Source of the DNA: Youngiibacter fragilis 232.1
GTDB taxonomy: Bacteria; Bacillota; Clostridia; Clostridiales; Clostridiaceae
Direction of reading: 5' to 3'
Length of the DNA stretch: 41,656 bases
NCBI RefSeq assembly: GCF_000495435.3
Contig: NZ_AXUN02000005.1
Coordinates: forward strand, 1 to 41,656
Made by a program: the position numbers and the translations under genes. The notes under the pieces are model-generated. The model did not search any database. It worked only from the letters and a program-made list of their open reading frames with translations, and had not been told where the DNA came from. Below, one piece after another: positions 22,477 through 32,702 of this stretch (positions are counted from its first letter, which is position 1; every line of letters starts with the position of its first letter).

Positions 22477-23088
22477 ATGGAAGACAGGATTCAGAAGGTA
22501 AAAGTGGTAGTTGCAGATCCGTCGGCATTGGGACTTTTCGGCCTTGCCATGGTAACATTGGTGGCGTCATCGCAGAAGCTTGGACTTACACATGGCACAT
22601 CGCTTGTGATTCCCTGGGCGATATTCCTTGGCGCATGCGCACAGCTTTACGCAAGCATCATGGATGGCAAGCACAACAACACATTCGGCATGACGGCGTT
22701 CGGAGGATATGCATTCTTCTGGCTTGGAGTGGCGATGACCTGGCTCGTTCAGGCAGGTTTCTTCGGTGAGGCACTGAAGGCAGCAGCAGATCCAAGGCAG
22801 CTTGGTGTAGCATTCCTTGGCTATCTCATTTTCTCTGTATTCATGACAGTAGGTGCCATGGAGACCCACAAGGTACTGTTCACCATATTCTGTCTCATAG
22901 ACCTCCTTTTCATAGGACTTACACTCTCGTCATTCGGAATCATGCACGAGTTCACACATGGGCTTGCTGCATGGTCAGAGCTTGGAATAGCCCTGCTTTC
23001 ATTCTACGGAGCAGCAGCTGCGGTACTCAACGTACATTTTGGCAAGCTGGTCCTTCCTGTAGGAAAGCCTTTCGGGATATTCAAGTAG
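22477..23088 (+). CDS. Acetate uptake transporter family protein (GPR1/FUN34/YaaH)
   Basis: A 203-residue protein with six hydrophobic spans, the layout of SatP/YaaH proteins. The family signature NPxPLGLxG appears as DPSALGLFGLA near residues 13-23, and the early HGTSLVIPWAIFLGACAQLYASIMDGKHNNTFGMTAFGGYAFFW region matches the conserved second and third spans. Characterised members move acetate or succinate with protons as hexamers. A fermenter could use it for acetate export or uptake. The ATG at 22477 follows TCGGAGG; an upstream in-frame ATG at 22402 lies inside the promoter. It is transcribed alone from a strong promoter with its own terminator. Confidence 0.85.
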   Translation: MEDRIQKVKVVVADPSALGLFGLAMVTLVASSQKLGLTHGTSLVIPWAIFLGACAQLYASIMDGKHNNTFGMTAFGGYAFFWLGVAMTWLVQAGFFGEALKAAADPRQLGVAFLGYLIFSVFMTVGAMETHKVLFTIFCLIDLLFIGLTLSSFGIMHEFTHGLAAWSELGIALLSFYGAAAAVLNVHFGKLVLPVGKPFGIFK

Positions 23089-23114
23089 TATTTAACAGCA
23101 TAATCTGGATATTT

Positions 23115-23150
23115 GACAGCGCGGCTTAGCCGGGCTGTCTTTTCAATTTT
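23115..23150 (+). terminator. Terminator of the acetate-uptake gene
   Basis: GACAGC-g-CGGC pairs with GCCG-g-GCTGTC (one mismatch) around TTA, followed by TTTTCAATTTTT. Confidence 0.85.
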
Positions 23151-23304
23151 TGATTCACTTTATCACAAAGCGGATCCATATCGATGCTGTTTCCTTGAAG
23201 ATTAATCCATGCAGGATATTTCCTTGCCTGGTGTAATTGTTCGAACAGCAGGTTAGGCTGAAATCACTTTTGGATAGATATACCAATTCCTCTGGTAATC
23301 AAAT

Positions 23305-23334
23305 TGATTATAATCATTAGTAGATGATTATAAA
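23305..23334 (+). promoter_or_regulatory. Promoter with internal palindrome before the AAA_4 gene
   Basis: TTGATT (23305-23310), an 18-bp spacer and TATAAA (23329-23334) form the promoter. A palindrome, TATAATCAT (23309-23317) with ATGATTATA (23324-23332), fills the spacer. This is a typical place for a repressor, possibly the product of the gene itself. Confidence 0.55.
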
Positions 23335-23362
23335 ATTGGAAGGAAGTTCAGGAGGTGCCTAA

Positions 23363-24693
23363 ATGTTCGTTGAAAACCAAACCACCGAGTTCAAACGAGA
23401 ATTTACAGACAATACAAGGAAGACAGTAATTGCCTTTGCAAACACTGACGGGGGGAGGCTTATCATTGGTGTCGAGGATGACGGTACTCCATGCGGAGTA
23501 GATGATCCTGATGGCACAATGCAGAAACTTACAAGTGCAATTCGGGATTCAATTAAGCCGGATGTGACTCTTTTTACTGCCTGCAGCTTTCTAACAGTTG
23601 AAGGGAAAACATTAGTGTCATTAGATATTCAGCGCGGAACATCAAGGCCATATTATCTTGCCGGGAAAGGAATCCGTCCTGAAGGTGTGTATATAAGGCA
23701 GGGTACCTCTACGGTGCCTGCATCTGAAACAGCCATACTCGGGATGATCAGGGAGACAAGTGGCGACTGCTACGAGAATGCCAGATCCCTTAATCAGCTG
23801 CTTACATTCGAAAAGGCAAGTGTCTTTTTAAGAAGAGGGGACTTGAATTCAGGGATGCTCAAAAGCGTACGCTTGGCATTATCGGTGAAGATGGGACCTA
23901 TACCAATTTGGGTCTTCTCCTATCGCAACAGTGCACGCATACAACAAAAATTGCAGTATTTGAAGGCGGCACCAAAAATGTGTTCAGGGACAGGATAGAG
24001 CTTACCGGTTCGCTCCTTGGTCAGCTTGAGGAGGCTTATTCCTTCATAGAACGGTATAACCGCACCAGAGCTGAGTTTCAGGGACTTGAACGTATTGACA
24101 TGAGGGATTATCCTCCTGAGGCCATTAGGGAAGCGCTGCTCAATGCCATAGTGCACAGGGAATATTCTTACAGAGGATCAATACTTATCAGTATTTTCGA
24201 TAACAGAATTGAGTTTGTTACAATCGGAGGTCTGGTCAACGGGATAACGATAGAGGACATCATGCTGGGTGTCTCGGTCCCAAGAAATGAGCATCTTGCA
24301 GGTATCTTCGACCTGTTAAAGCTTATAGAGGCTTACGGGACAGGGATATTGAAGATCAATGACAGTTATGGACAGAGTTCAGCCAAACCCAAGATTTCTG
24401 TGTCAGACAACGCGTTCAAGATAATGCTGCCAAATACAAACATTAGAGAGAGTAATGAAATCGGGCAGAGTGTTGAGATCAAGAGAGTCCCAACGGTACT
24501 TGAAAAGCGAGAATCTGCAGTTTTAAGGATGCTTGATGAAACGGAATATGTAGTGCGAAAGGATGTCCAGGAAGCCCTCCTTGTATCACAGGCTACCGCG
24601 ATCCTCCTTCTCCGCGAGATGACCGACAAGGGCCTGATTGTCAGGGAGGGCAGCGGCAAGTATCTCTGCTACAAGCTTAACGAAACTAAATGA
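23363..24693 (+). pseudogene. AAA_4-type (COG2865) transcriptional regulator with a frameshift
   Basis: Two overlapping frames together make one protein of the divergent AAA-4 / COG2865 family. The first has TEFKREFTDNTRKTVIAFANTDGGRLIIGVEDDG, the ATP-binding-like N-terminal domain. The second continues with YPPEAIREALLNAIVHREYSYRGSILISIFDNRIEFV and ends in a winged helix. The break is at the T run 23825-23829: one extra T would read ASVFFKKRGLEFRD and give a continuous 443-residue protein. The C-terminal half stays intact and looks conserved. It may be a recent mutation, a sequencing indel or, less likely, programmed slippage. CAGGAGGTG precedes the ATG. Its targets are unknown. Confidence 0.8.
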
Positions 24694-24696
24694 GTG

Positions 24697-24740
24697 AAAT
24701 GGCACTGCCGGTATATCAATACCTGCTCTGCCATTTTTTT
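24697..24740 (+). terminator. Terminator of the AAA_4 gene
   Basis: AAATGGCA pairs with TGCCATTT around an inner GGTAT/ATACC stem, and seven T close the element at 24734-24740. Confidence 0.8.
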
Positions 24741-24984
24741 CATGTTGATATGATATTTGGAGTCTGTTTTTTAAGGGTATATCTGTATCTTTATGGAGCT
24801 TTTCGGACTTTGGCTGCCATGAATATGCTTAAAAGTTAACAATTTATTATTTTTTGTGAAATAGGTTAAGTTTACAATAAAAGGAGGAGTTTTATTCGGG
24901 AAAAATATTGATTTTGCAGGACTTTCCGGGATTTAAAACATGGTATTTCAAACTACATTCAAGTTTTTTGTTAAAAGTCAGATT

Positions 24985-24998
24985 TGTAAACGTTGTAT
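24985..24998 (+). promoter_or_regulatory. Weak cre-like site upstream of the atp promoter
   Basis: TGTAAACGTTGTAT matches the cre consensus at 12 of 14 positions. Its centre lies near -56 relative to the predicted atp start, a position used for CcpA activation in Bacillus. It may be coincidental. The rest of 24741-25012 is AT-rich and has no recognisable gene. Confidence 0.3.
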
Positions 24999-25012
24999 AA
25001 TTATTGGGCAAC

Positions 25013-25041
25013 TTGATATCTTCGATTGACAGGAATATAAT
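25013..25041 (+). promoter_or_regulatory. atp operon promoter
   Basis: TTGATA (25013-25018), a 17-bp spacer and consensus TATAAT (25036-25041) lie directly before atpI. The predicted start near 25048 leaves a very short leader. Confidence 0.75.
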
Positions 25042-25064
25042 TTACAAATGACAAAGGAGTCTAT

Positions 25065-25433
25065 ATGGACAAATCGTTGAAATCAATGGCTTTGAGAGTA
25101 TTGTGGATCAATATGGCAGTGTCCTCCGTGTTAGCAATCATCATTGGCTTTTTTGCCGGATACCGGATGGGGCTGGTTTTTTTAATTGGAGGCATAGTGT
25201 CTTCAGTTAACTTCAGCCTGTCAGCATTCGTCGCCAGCTTTTCCGTAACGGGAAGGATATCCGGGCTATGGGGCGGCCTGTCGACATTTGCAAGGATTCT
25301 TGCTGTGGCTCTTGTTGGAGGTCTCCTGTTCAGGCTGGACAGGATGTATGTACTTGCATACATGGGCGGTTTTATCATGAACTTTGTCGCGCTGATCATC
25401 TACTCGTTAAAAATAAAGGATGAAAGGGAGTGA
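25065..25433 (+). CDS. atpI: ATP synthase subunit I
   Basis: A 122-residue protein with four hydrophobic spans, first in the atp operon. AtpI proteins help assemble the c-ring or supply Mg2+ around the Fo sector and are poorly conserved, so the call rests on position, size and hydropathy. GFFAGYRMGLVFLIGGIVSSVNF is like the family's second and third spans. AAAGGAG precedes the ATG and the gene ends four bases before atpB. Confidence 0.8.
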   Translation: MDKSLKSMALRVLWINMAVSSVLAIIIGFFAGYRMGLVFLIGGIVSSVNFSLSAFVASFSVTGRISGLWGGLSTFARILAVALVGGLLFRLDRMYVLAYMGGFIMNFVALIIYSLKIKDERE

Positions 25434-25437
25434 ATCA

Positions 25438-26148
25438 ATGGTTGAATTCTTGACCGCGGAACCGATTCTGGAGTTCGATCTGGCAGGTATTGGCTTGGTC
25501 ATAACGCAGCCGATGCTTGTTACTACGGCTATTGTGCTTGTTTCCATGGTGGTCGTGTATTTTCTAACACGTGACCTTAAGGTCATACCAGAAAAGAAGA
25601 AGCAGGTGATAATGGAAACCGCCTACAACTTCATATACGGACTCGTAAGCGACAACATGGGTGAGAAGTTCATGTCCTTCGTGCCTTTCATCGGCTCGAT
25701 AATCATGTTCCTTATACTTGTCAACTTCATCGGGCTCATAGGAATACAGCCGCCGACCACAAGCTTCTCGACAACGCTGGGACTGGGACTTACGTCATTT
25801 GTTGTCGTGCAGGCTACTGCCATCAGGAACGGAGGACTTGGAAACTATATAAAGTCATACTTCAAGCCTTACCCGTTCCTGTTCCCGATAACACTGCTGG
25901 ACAGGCTGCTGCTTCCAGTATCTCTGAGCCTAAGGCTTTTCGGTAATGTGGTAGCTGCAACGACAGTAATGTCCCTGATCTATGGAGCGCTGCATGAGCT
26001 TAATTTTGTGGCTCAGCTGATCATACCGATACCGTTCCACATGTACTTTGATATTTTCGACGGCCTGATACAGGCAGTCATATTCACATTCCTCACTATG
26101 GTACAGATTAAGATAGTGAGCGATGAAGCATCAGGTCATCACGAATAA
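25438..26148 (+). CDS. atpB: ATP synthase Fo subunit a
   Basis: A 236-residue membrane protein with five to six spans. The essential arginine of the ion path is in LPVSLSLRLFGNVVAATTVMS in the fourth conserved span, and the C-terminal IQAVIFTFLTMVQIKI helix is also typical. It forms the stator half-channels against the c-ring. The ATG at 25438 follows AAAGGGAG; an in-frame ATG at 25420 lies inside atpI and has no ribosome binding site. Length is normal for a clostridial subunit a. Confidence 0.95.
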   Translation: MVEFLTAEPILEFDLAGIGLVITQPMLVTTAIVLVSMVVVYFLTRDLKVIPEKKKQVIMETAYNFIYGLVSDNMGEKFMSFVPFIGSIIMFLILVNFIGLIGIQPPTTSFSTTLGLGLTSFVVVQATAIRNGGLGNYIKSYFKPYPFLFPITLLDRLLLPVSLSLRLFGNVVAATTVMSLIYGALHELNFVAQLIIPIPFHMYFDIFDGLIQAVIFTFLTMVQIKIVSDEASGHHE

Positions 26149-26170
26149 TTGATTGGAGGAATCATTAAGT

Positions 26171-26410
26171 ATGGAAAATTTAGCATTGGCAATGTCAGCA
26201 CTCGGAGCCGCAATCGCGGTACTTGCAGGACTTGGAGCAGGAGTCTCGACAGGACTTTCAACAGGTAAGGCCGTTGAAGCCGTATCAAGGCAGCCTGAAG
26301 CAAGCTCGAAAATCATATCGGTACTCGTCATAGGTAACGCCTTCGCGGAGGCGACTGCCATATACGGACTGCTTGTGTCGATACTTCTCATATTCATAGG
26401 AGTGGCGTAG
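26171..26410 (+). CDS. atpE: ATP synthase Fo subunit c
   Basis: A 79-residue hairpin of two membrane helices joined by the conserved SRQPE loop (residues 39-43). The ion-carrying acid is Glu60 in [11 protein letters not shown]. Compared with the Na+ ring of Ilyobacter as I recall it, the Gln32 ligand is Thr27 here and the Ser66 ligand is Ala61, while Thr62 and Tyr65 are kept. Loss of two Na+ ligands points to H+ coupling or weakened Na+ selectivity. The ATG at 26171 is about 11 bases from GGAGGAA; an in-frame start at 26153 lies on the ribosome binding site. Confidence 0.93.
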   Translation: MENLALAMSALGAAIAVLAGLGAGVSTGLSTGKAVEAVSRQPEASSKIISVLVIGNAFAEATAIYGLLVSILLIFIGVA

Positions 26411-26438
26411 CATAAGGAGCTTAACGGGAGGCGATTAA

Positions 26439-26918
26439 ATGAGCATACACTTGTCTGAGGTAATCGCGGCAGTTATCAATCTTGTGATATTCTACTTCTT
26501 CATGAAGAAGTTCTTTTTCAAGAAGCTGGAAGCTGTCATTACCGAGAGAAACAACATGATAAGGAAAAGCCTCGACCAGGCGGAAGCCGACAAGCTTGAG
26601 GCTGCAAAGACATTTGAGATAGCAAAGATCGAGGCTGAAAAAGCCAAGGAAACTGGAAAGGGCATAATCAAGGACTTCAAGACAAAGGCTGAGACACTCT
26701 ATGACGAGATAGTTGATGAGGCCAGGCAGGAAGGAAAGCTCATCGTCAAGAGAGCTGAAATGGATGCCGACAGGGAGCTTGAGAATGCAAGGAAGGAAAT
26801 GAGGGAAGAGGTCGTTGGCCTCGCAACCATCCTTTCAAAGAAGGTCCTCGGAGAGGAGATCACGGAGGAGGTCCACGAGAGGCTCGTGGATGAAGTCATA
26901 CAGAAGGTAGGTGTATAG
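26439..26918 (+). CDS. atpF: ATP synthase Fo subunit b
   Basis: A 159-residue stator subunit with a short N-terminal membrane helix (VIAAVINLVIFYFFMKKFFF) followed by a long charged coiled coil rich in Glu, Lys and Ala. This is the usual b architecture: membrane anchor, dimerising stalk and a delta-binding end. ACGGGAGG precedes the ATG. It sits between atpE and atpH, and no second b-type gene is present, so a b2 homodimer is expected. Confidence 0.93.
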   Translation: MSIHLSEVIAAVINLVIFYFFMKKFFFKKLEAVITERNNMIRKSLDQAEADKLEAAKTFEIAKIEAEKAKETGKGIIKDFKTKAETLYDEIVDEARQEGKLIVKRAEMDADRELENARKEMREEVVGLATILSKKVLGEEITEEVHERLVDEVIQKVGV

Positions 26919-26920
26919 GA

Positions 26921-27463
26921 ATGTACGAATACCTTGACAGACGATATGCCCAGGCCCTATATGATGTGGCCAGGCAGAAGGACTCCGTAGACAAATACAT
27001 TAAGGACCTTGAAGAGATTGACGAGATGATACACAGCAACCCTGATATTGAGGGAGTAGTCAAGCATCCGGAGATACCCACAAAGGAGAAGAAGAAGTTC
27101 TTCATAAACATCCTTAAGGGAAAGGTTGATGAGGATCTCCTTACCTTTATTCTGCTTCTCATCGAGAAGGACAGGATACTGTTCCTGAAGGAGAAGATCA
27201 GGGAATTAAAGAAGATAGACCTTGAGAACAAGAACATAAAGATAGCTACGATAACAGTGGCTAAGCCGATCACCAAAAGGCAGAGGGCTGAGCTCACGGA
27301 GAAGCTTGAGAACAAGTACAATGTTAAGATAATCCTTGATGAGATAGTCGACGAATCAATAATCGGCGGCATGGTCATAAGGATAGGAGACAGTCTGATG
27401 GACGGTTCCATAAGGAAAAAGATGGAAGAAGTCAAGTCAGCTCTCCTTAAAAGGTTGAGGTGA
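26921..27463 (+). CDS. atpH: ATP synthase F1 subunit delta
   Basis: A 180-residue subunit with the N-terminal helical domain opening [18 protein letters not shown] and the conserved C-terminal [22 protein letters not shown]. It joins the top of F1 to the b stalk. It follows atpF by two bases, suggesting tight translational coupling. The segment [23 protein letters not shown] is characteristic of the family. Length is normal. Confidence 0.95.
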   Translation: MYEYLDRRYAQALYDVARQKDSVDKYIKDLEEIDEMIHSNPDIEGVVKHPEIPTKEKKKFFINILKGKVDEDLLTFILLLIEKDRILFLKEKIRELKKIDLENKNIKIATITVAKPITKRQRAELTEKLENKYNVKIILDEIVDESIIGGMVIRIGDSLMDGSIRKKMEEVKSALLKRLR

Positions 27464-27467
27464 TGAC

Positions 27468-28976
27468 ATGAAGATAAAGCCGGAAGAGGTAGCCTCCATT
27501 ATACGTCAGGAAATTGAACGGTTTGAAAAGAAGATGGAGACAGTTAACTCCGGAACGATAGTTCAGGTAGGTGACGGAATTGCCAGGGTATACGGACTTG
27601 AAGACTGCATGGAGGGTGAACTCCTTGAGTTTCCGGGTGGAGTCAAGGGAATGGCCCTTAACCTCGACTTTGACAATGTCGGATGCGTTCTCCTGGGAGC
27701 CTATGAAGACATCAAGGAAGGCGATATTGTAAGGAAGACAGACAAGATAGTTGAGGTCCCTGTTGGAGAGAACCTTATTGGCAGGGTCGTCAATTCACTT
27801 GGAGAGCCCATAGACGGAAAGGGCGAGATCATAGCCAAGGCATTCATGCCTATTGAAGTCCAGGCTCCCGGAGTAATAGACAGGAAGTCTGTTACTGTTC
27901 CCATGGAGACAGGGATCAAGGCCATAGATTCAATGGTTCCGATAGGACGCGGACAGAGGGAGCTCATCATAGGCGACAGGCAGACAGGAAAGACTGCAAT
28001 CGCTGTCGATACGATCCTTAACCAGAAGGGCAAGAATGTCATATGTGTTTACGTCGCAATTGGACAGAAGCAGTCAACCGTAGCCAGCATCTACAGCATG
28101 CTGACCAAGGCCGGCGCAATGGACTACTCCATAATAGTATCATCCTCCGCTTCAGATTCCGCTCCGCTGCAGTACATAGCTCCATATGCGGGCTGCACCA
28201 TGGCAGAGTATTTCATGAACAAGGGCAAGGATGTGCTTATCGTATATGATGACCTGTCGAAACATGCGGTAGCCTACAGGGCAATGTCGCTGCTTCTTCG
28301 AAGACCACCCGGAAGAGAGGCTTATCCTGGTGACGTATTCTATATCCACTCAAGGCTCCTTGAGAGGGCTGCAAGGCTTTCTGACGAGCTTGGAGGAGGA
28401 TCCATTACAGCGCTTCCGATAATCGAGACCCTTGGCGGGGACGTTACATCATACATACCGACAAATGTCATCTCCATAACGGATGGACAGATATTCCTTG
28501 AATCAGACCTTTTCTATAACGGTATAAGGCCTGCAATAAATCCGGGTATATCGGTATCAAGGGTCGGTGGATCTGCCCAGACGAAGGCAATGAAGAAAGT
28601 ATCAGGAAGGCTCAGGCTTGAACTTGCACAGTACAGGGAGCTCCTTTCATTCTCGCAGTTCGGAATCGAGCTCGACAGAGAAGCTTCCGGAAGGCTTGCA
28701 AAGGGTGAAAGGCTGTATGAGATCCTCAAGCAGCCGCAGTACAGCCCTCTCAAGTATGAGAAGGAAGTTCTGATTCTTTATGCTGCGATCAACGACAAGC
28801 TGAATGATATCGCGGTAAAGGACATCAAGCAGTTTGAGATTGAATTCTTTGAATATATGGATACATACCACAGGGACATTGCAGATTCAATAAGAAAAAC
28901 CGGAGACCTCAGGAGCGATGTCATGGCTTCACTTGATGAGGCCATAGAAGACTTCAAAGCAAGCTATTTCAAGTAG
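27468..28976 (+). CDS. atpA: ATP synthase F1 subunit alpha
   Basis: A 502-residue alpha subunit. The nucleotide-binding P-loop GDRQTGKT lies at residues 169-176, and the later [17 protein letters not shown] segment is the alpha signature. Three copies alternate with beta in F1; alpha sites bind nucleotide without turning it over. The start overlaps a GTGATG context four bases after atpH. Length and motifs are fully normal. Confidence 0.97.
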   Translation: MKIKPEEVASIIRQEIERFEKKMETVNSGTIVQVGDGIARVYGLEDCMEGELLEFPGGVKGMALNLDFDNVGCVLLGAYEDIKEGDIVRKTDKIVEVPVGENLIGRVVNSLGEPIDGKGEIIAKAFMPIEVQAPGVIDRKSVTVPMETGIKAIDSMVPIGRGQRELIIGDRQTGKTAIAVDTILNQKGKNVICVYVAIGQKQSTVASIYSMLTKAGAMDYSIIVSSSASDSAPLQYIAPYAGCTMAEYFMNKGKDVLIVYDDLSKHAVAYRAMSLLLRRPPGREAYPGDVFYIHSRLLERAARLSDELGGGSITALPIIETLGGDVTSYIPTNVISITDGQIFLESDLFYNGIRPAINPGISVSRVGGSAQTKAMKKVSGRLRLELAQYRELLSFSQFGIELDREASGRLAKGERLYEILKQPQYSPLKYEKEVLILYAAINDKLNDIAVKDIKQFEIEFFEYMDTYHRDIADSIRKTGDLRSDVMASLDEAIEDFKASYFK

Positions 28977-28991
28977 ACTGGAGGGATAAGA

Positions 28992-29852
28992 ATGGCCGGT
29001 GCTAACATGATCTCCTTGCTGAAAAGGGCAAAGTCAGTAAGGAACATAAAGAAGATGACAAAGGCTATGGGACTTGTCGCCACCTCCAAATTCCAGAAGT
29101 GCAAGGTATATCTTTTCGCAAGCGACAAGCAGTTTGCAGCAATCAGCGGAATCAAGGACGATGTGGCCAGGGCAGACAAGTCCGAGGGCGGCATATTCCT
29201 TGGCAACGGCGGCAATGAGAGGACTCTGTACGTCGTGCTGAACTCAACCAAGGGCCTTTGCGGAGGTTACAACAACAACATGTTCTTTGCACTTATAGAC
29301 AGGCTTAGAGAAAGAGGGGACCATCCCATGATCCTCACGACTGGTGGTAAAGGGCTGTCTATCCTTAAGAAGCTGAACATGGAACTTGAAATAGACACTA
29401 TCAGCACCAAGGATGTACCTGACCCTGAAGAAGCCCAGAGATTTGCTGACAGGATACTTGAGATTTATGCAAAAGGCGAGGTCAATGAGGTCTGCCTGGT
29501 GTATACCAGATACATGTCGCAGGTCAAAAATGAGGTTTCAATAGAGAGAGTGCTTCCGTTCGAAGGAAGGGAAGAGGGCTGGGAGCTGAGGGATACTGAG
29601 TTCGAGTTCGAGCCTGGCATCGAGGAGCTTAAGGATAAGGTCTATTCCCTTTACTTAAGGGAAAAGTTCTATAATGTGCTTGTGCACGCCAAGGTGACTG
29701 AACACTCGATGAGGATGGGTGCAATGGATACTGCGAGAAAGAATGCTGATGAGCTTCTGGTCAAAGTTGAAAAGCAGTACAACAGGATGAGGCAGCAGAC
29801 CATAACCCAGGAGCTTACTGAGATCATCGGTGGAGCCGAGGCTCAAATATAG
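28992..29852 (+). CDS. atpG: ATP synthase F1 subunit gamma
   Basis: A 286-residue central shaft subunit. The N-terminal helix contains LLKRAKSVRNIKKMTKAMGLVATSK and the C-terminal helix ends YNRMRQQTITQELTEIIGGAEA, both highly conserved where gamma passes through the alpha3beta3 head. The central Rossmann-like part includes the typical STKGLCGGYNNN segment. It follows atpA by 15 bases with GGAGG. Nothing is unusual. Confidence 0.96.
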   Translation: MAGANMISLLKRAKSVRNIKKMTKAMGLVATSKFQKCKVYLFASDKQFAAISGIKDDVARADKSEGGIFLGNGGNERTLYVVLNSTKGLCGGYNNNMFFALIDRLRERGDHPMILTTGGKGLSILKKLNMELEIDTISTKDVPDPEEAQRFADRILEIYAKGEVNEVCLVYTRYMSQVKNEVSIERVLPFEGREEGWELRDTEFEFEPGIEELKDKVYSLYLREKFYNVLVHAKVTEHSMRMGAMDTARKNADELLVKVEKQYNRMRQQTITQELTEIIGGAEAQI

Positions 29853-31259
<1,407 letters not shown>

Positions 31260-31271
31260 AAGGAGGTAACC

Positions 31272-31529
31272 ATGAAGACATTCAAGCTCAGGATAGTAAC
31301 CTCCAGAGGAAGGCTCGTGAAGACTGATGTGGAGAGCTTCAGCGGATATACCACCGAAGGCTCCTTCCAGATACTTCCCGACCACAGCCCGATAATAGCC
31401 ATACTCAAGGACACTGATTTCACATACTCGGAAAACGGGGTTAAGAAGTCGATCCGCCTTGAGGGCGGCATCATGAAGTTCAAGGAGAACAGGCTAACAA
31501 TAACAGCCGCACGGGGTGCGGCTGTATAA
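31272..31529 (+). CDS. atpC: ATP synthase F1 subunit epsilon, N-terminal domain only
   Basis: An 85-residue epsilon subunit. The beta-sandwich domain is complete, with the conserved ILPDHSPIIAIL turn and GGIMKFKENRLTITA near the end. Typical bacterial epsilon subunits have about 130-140 residues; the C-terminal helical pair that inhibits ATP hydrolysis is absent. The stop is followed within a few bases by the operon terminator, so no missing part lies downstream. A hairpin (31503-31525) is built into the last codons. AGGAGG precedes the ATG. Identity is secure; the domain loss is a real feature of this sequence. Confidence 0.92.
   Translation: MKTFKLRIVTSRGRLVKTDVESFSGYTTEGSFQILPDHSPIIAILKDTDFTYSENGVKKSIRLEGGIMKFKENRLTITAARGAAV
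31503..31525 (+). other. Hairpin in the last codons of atpC
   Basis: ACAGCCGCA (31503-31511) and TGCGGCTGT (31517-31525) pair perfectly over nine positions inside the end of the coding region, directly before the operon terminator. It may help mRNA stability or termination. Confidence 0.55.
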
Positions 31530-31532
31530 GAT

Positions 31533-31565
31533 AAGGGTGGCAGTCATTAATTGGCTGCCACCCTT
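31533..31565. terminator. atp operon terminator, bidirectional
   Basis: AAGGGTGGCAG (31533-31543) and CTGCCACCCTT (31555-31565) form an 11-bp stem between convergent atpC and gtrA-like genes. No long T run follows on either strand, but the stem is strong. Confidence 0.75.
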
Positions 31566-31578
31566 CTGCTATCAATAT

Positions 31579-32019
31579 TCATATGCCGGATGATTCTTTG
31601 CGCTTCCTGAATATCGCCTTGGACAGGAAATAGTTCAGGATCACGATTATTATGCTTGCAGCGACCTTCACCAGTACGTCGCTCAATCCTGCAAGTTCGA
31701 CAAAGATGTACATGATCGCAAGCTCAAGGACACCGGATGCTCCCCTTGAAGCATAGAACTGGACCGCCTGACGGAGCAGGTCACGAAAATTTCCTCCATG
31801 GCTCCTGAACACAAACCTCCTGTTGGTCACGAATGCGAAGAGCACTGCCCCGAACCAGGATATGGCTGTATTCAGCATCACCCTGTCAGGTCCCAAATAG
31901 GTTCTGCACAGGAAATAGAGTATATAGTTAACGAGAGTTGTCAGTACTCCGACAATAAGGTACATGACCTTTTCATTTTCAAGTATGTGTCTTCTAAAAT
32001 CCAAGTCGTTAAGCTTCAA
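31579..32019 (-). CDS. GtrA-family membrane protein
   Basis: A 146-residue protein with four membrane spans and the GtrA pattern: YLIVGVLTTLVNYILYFL at the start, then FVTNRRFVFRSHG in the loop and NYFLSKAIFRKR at the C-terminus. GtrA-like proteins are thought to flip undecaprenyl-linked sugars for cell-surface polysaccharides. No glycosyltransferase lies beside it. Translation probably starts at TTG 32019, nine bases after GGAGG. It follows the phosphoribosyltransferase gene by 35 bases, so the two may be cotranscribed, but a functional link is not evident. Confidence 0.82.
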   Translation of the reverse strand: MKLNDLDFRRHILENEKVMYLIVGVLTTLVNYILYFLCRTYLGPDRVMLNTAISWFGAVLFAFVTNRRFVFRSHGGNFRDLLRQAVQFYASRGASGVLELAIMYIFVELAGLSDVLVKVAASIIIVILNYFLSKAIFRKRKESSGI

Positions 32020-32054
32020 GTGAAATGTCCTCCAGGCTGCATTGTATAGGGAAA

Positions 32055-32702
32055 TCAGCAGTCAGCAATGCTTATCTTTACCATCTGCAGTGCCTTAAGG
32101 ACATCGCCGTGGTCCACCTGATGGAAGCTTGAATAATTTTCCCCTACTGACTTTACCTTCTTTGGGGTATCGATATATACGAGTCTGTCCGCTAACCTTG
32201 AGAACAGCTCTACTGAATCCTTCGGAAGTGCAGGGACAGCCAGGGTTATCGTTCCGGGATTCAGGGAACGAAGGTACCTGACGACGACCTTTGTCGTATA
32301 GCCTTTGGCAATTCCATCATCAACCAGGACCACATCCTTTCCTGCAAGGTCCGGCAGTACCGAGAATTCCTCATATATGGCGCTTCTCCTATGGACCTCT
32401 GCCTTGGCTTCATCCACGATGTTCAGGATGTCCCTTTCCTCAAGTCCCAGTTCCTTTGCAGCTTTCTCATCGAGCTCGTATTCACCGTTTGGGGATACAG
32501 CACCGAAGGAATGGTCAGGGCTTGCCGGAACAGTGAGCTTCCTTGCAAGCACCACATAGAGCTCCCTATCCAGGGCTATCGCTATGGGAGCAGCAACCTC
32601 AGCACCGCCTCTCGGTATGGCAATGATGACCGGGTCGGTAAGTTTCAGATCAAGTATCCTTGGCACAAGCAGCTTTCCTGCTGCCATCCTGTCTGTAAAC
32701 AT
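32055..32702 (-). CDS. Type I phosphoribosyltransferase-domain protein
   Basis: A 215-residue protein with the PRPP-binding signature DVVLVDDGIAKGYTT at residues 123-137 and an N-terminal VIIAIPRGGAEVAAPIA segment, the arrangement of COG1926-type predicted phosphoribosyltransferases. Members have unproven substrates, and the fold also occurs in regulatory proteins. AAGGGGG lies before the ATG, and a minus-strand TATAAT around 32745 could be its -10 box, though I see no good -35. It is upstream of and probably cotranscribed with the GtrA-like gene. Confidence 0.8.
   Translation of the reverse strand: MFTDRMAAGKLLVPRILDLKLTDPVIIAIPRGGAEVAAPIAIALDRELYVVLARKLTVPASPDHSFGAVSPNGEYELDEKAAKELGLEERDILNIVDEAKAEVHRRSAIYEEFSVLPDLAGKDVVLVDDGIAKGYTTKVVVRYLRSLNPGTITLAVPALPKDSVELFSRLADRLVYIDTPKKVKSVGENYSSFHQVDHGDVLKALQMVKISIADC

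Noticed and set aside
23820-23835. Programmed -1 frameshift in the AAA_4 gene
   Set aside because: The heptamer CTTTTTA is a poor slippery site and I saw no strong downstream stem; a missing T in a homopolymer is simpler.
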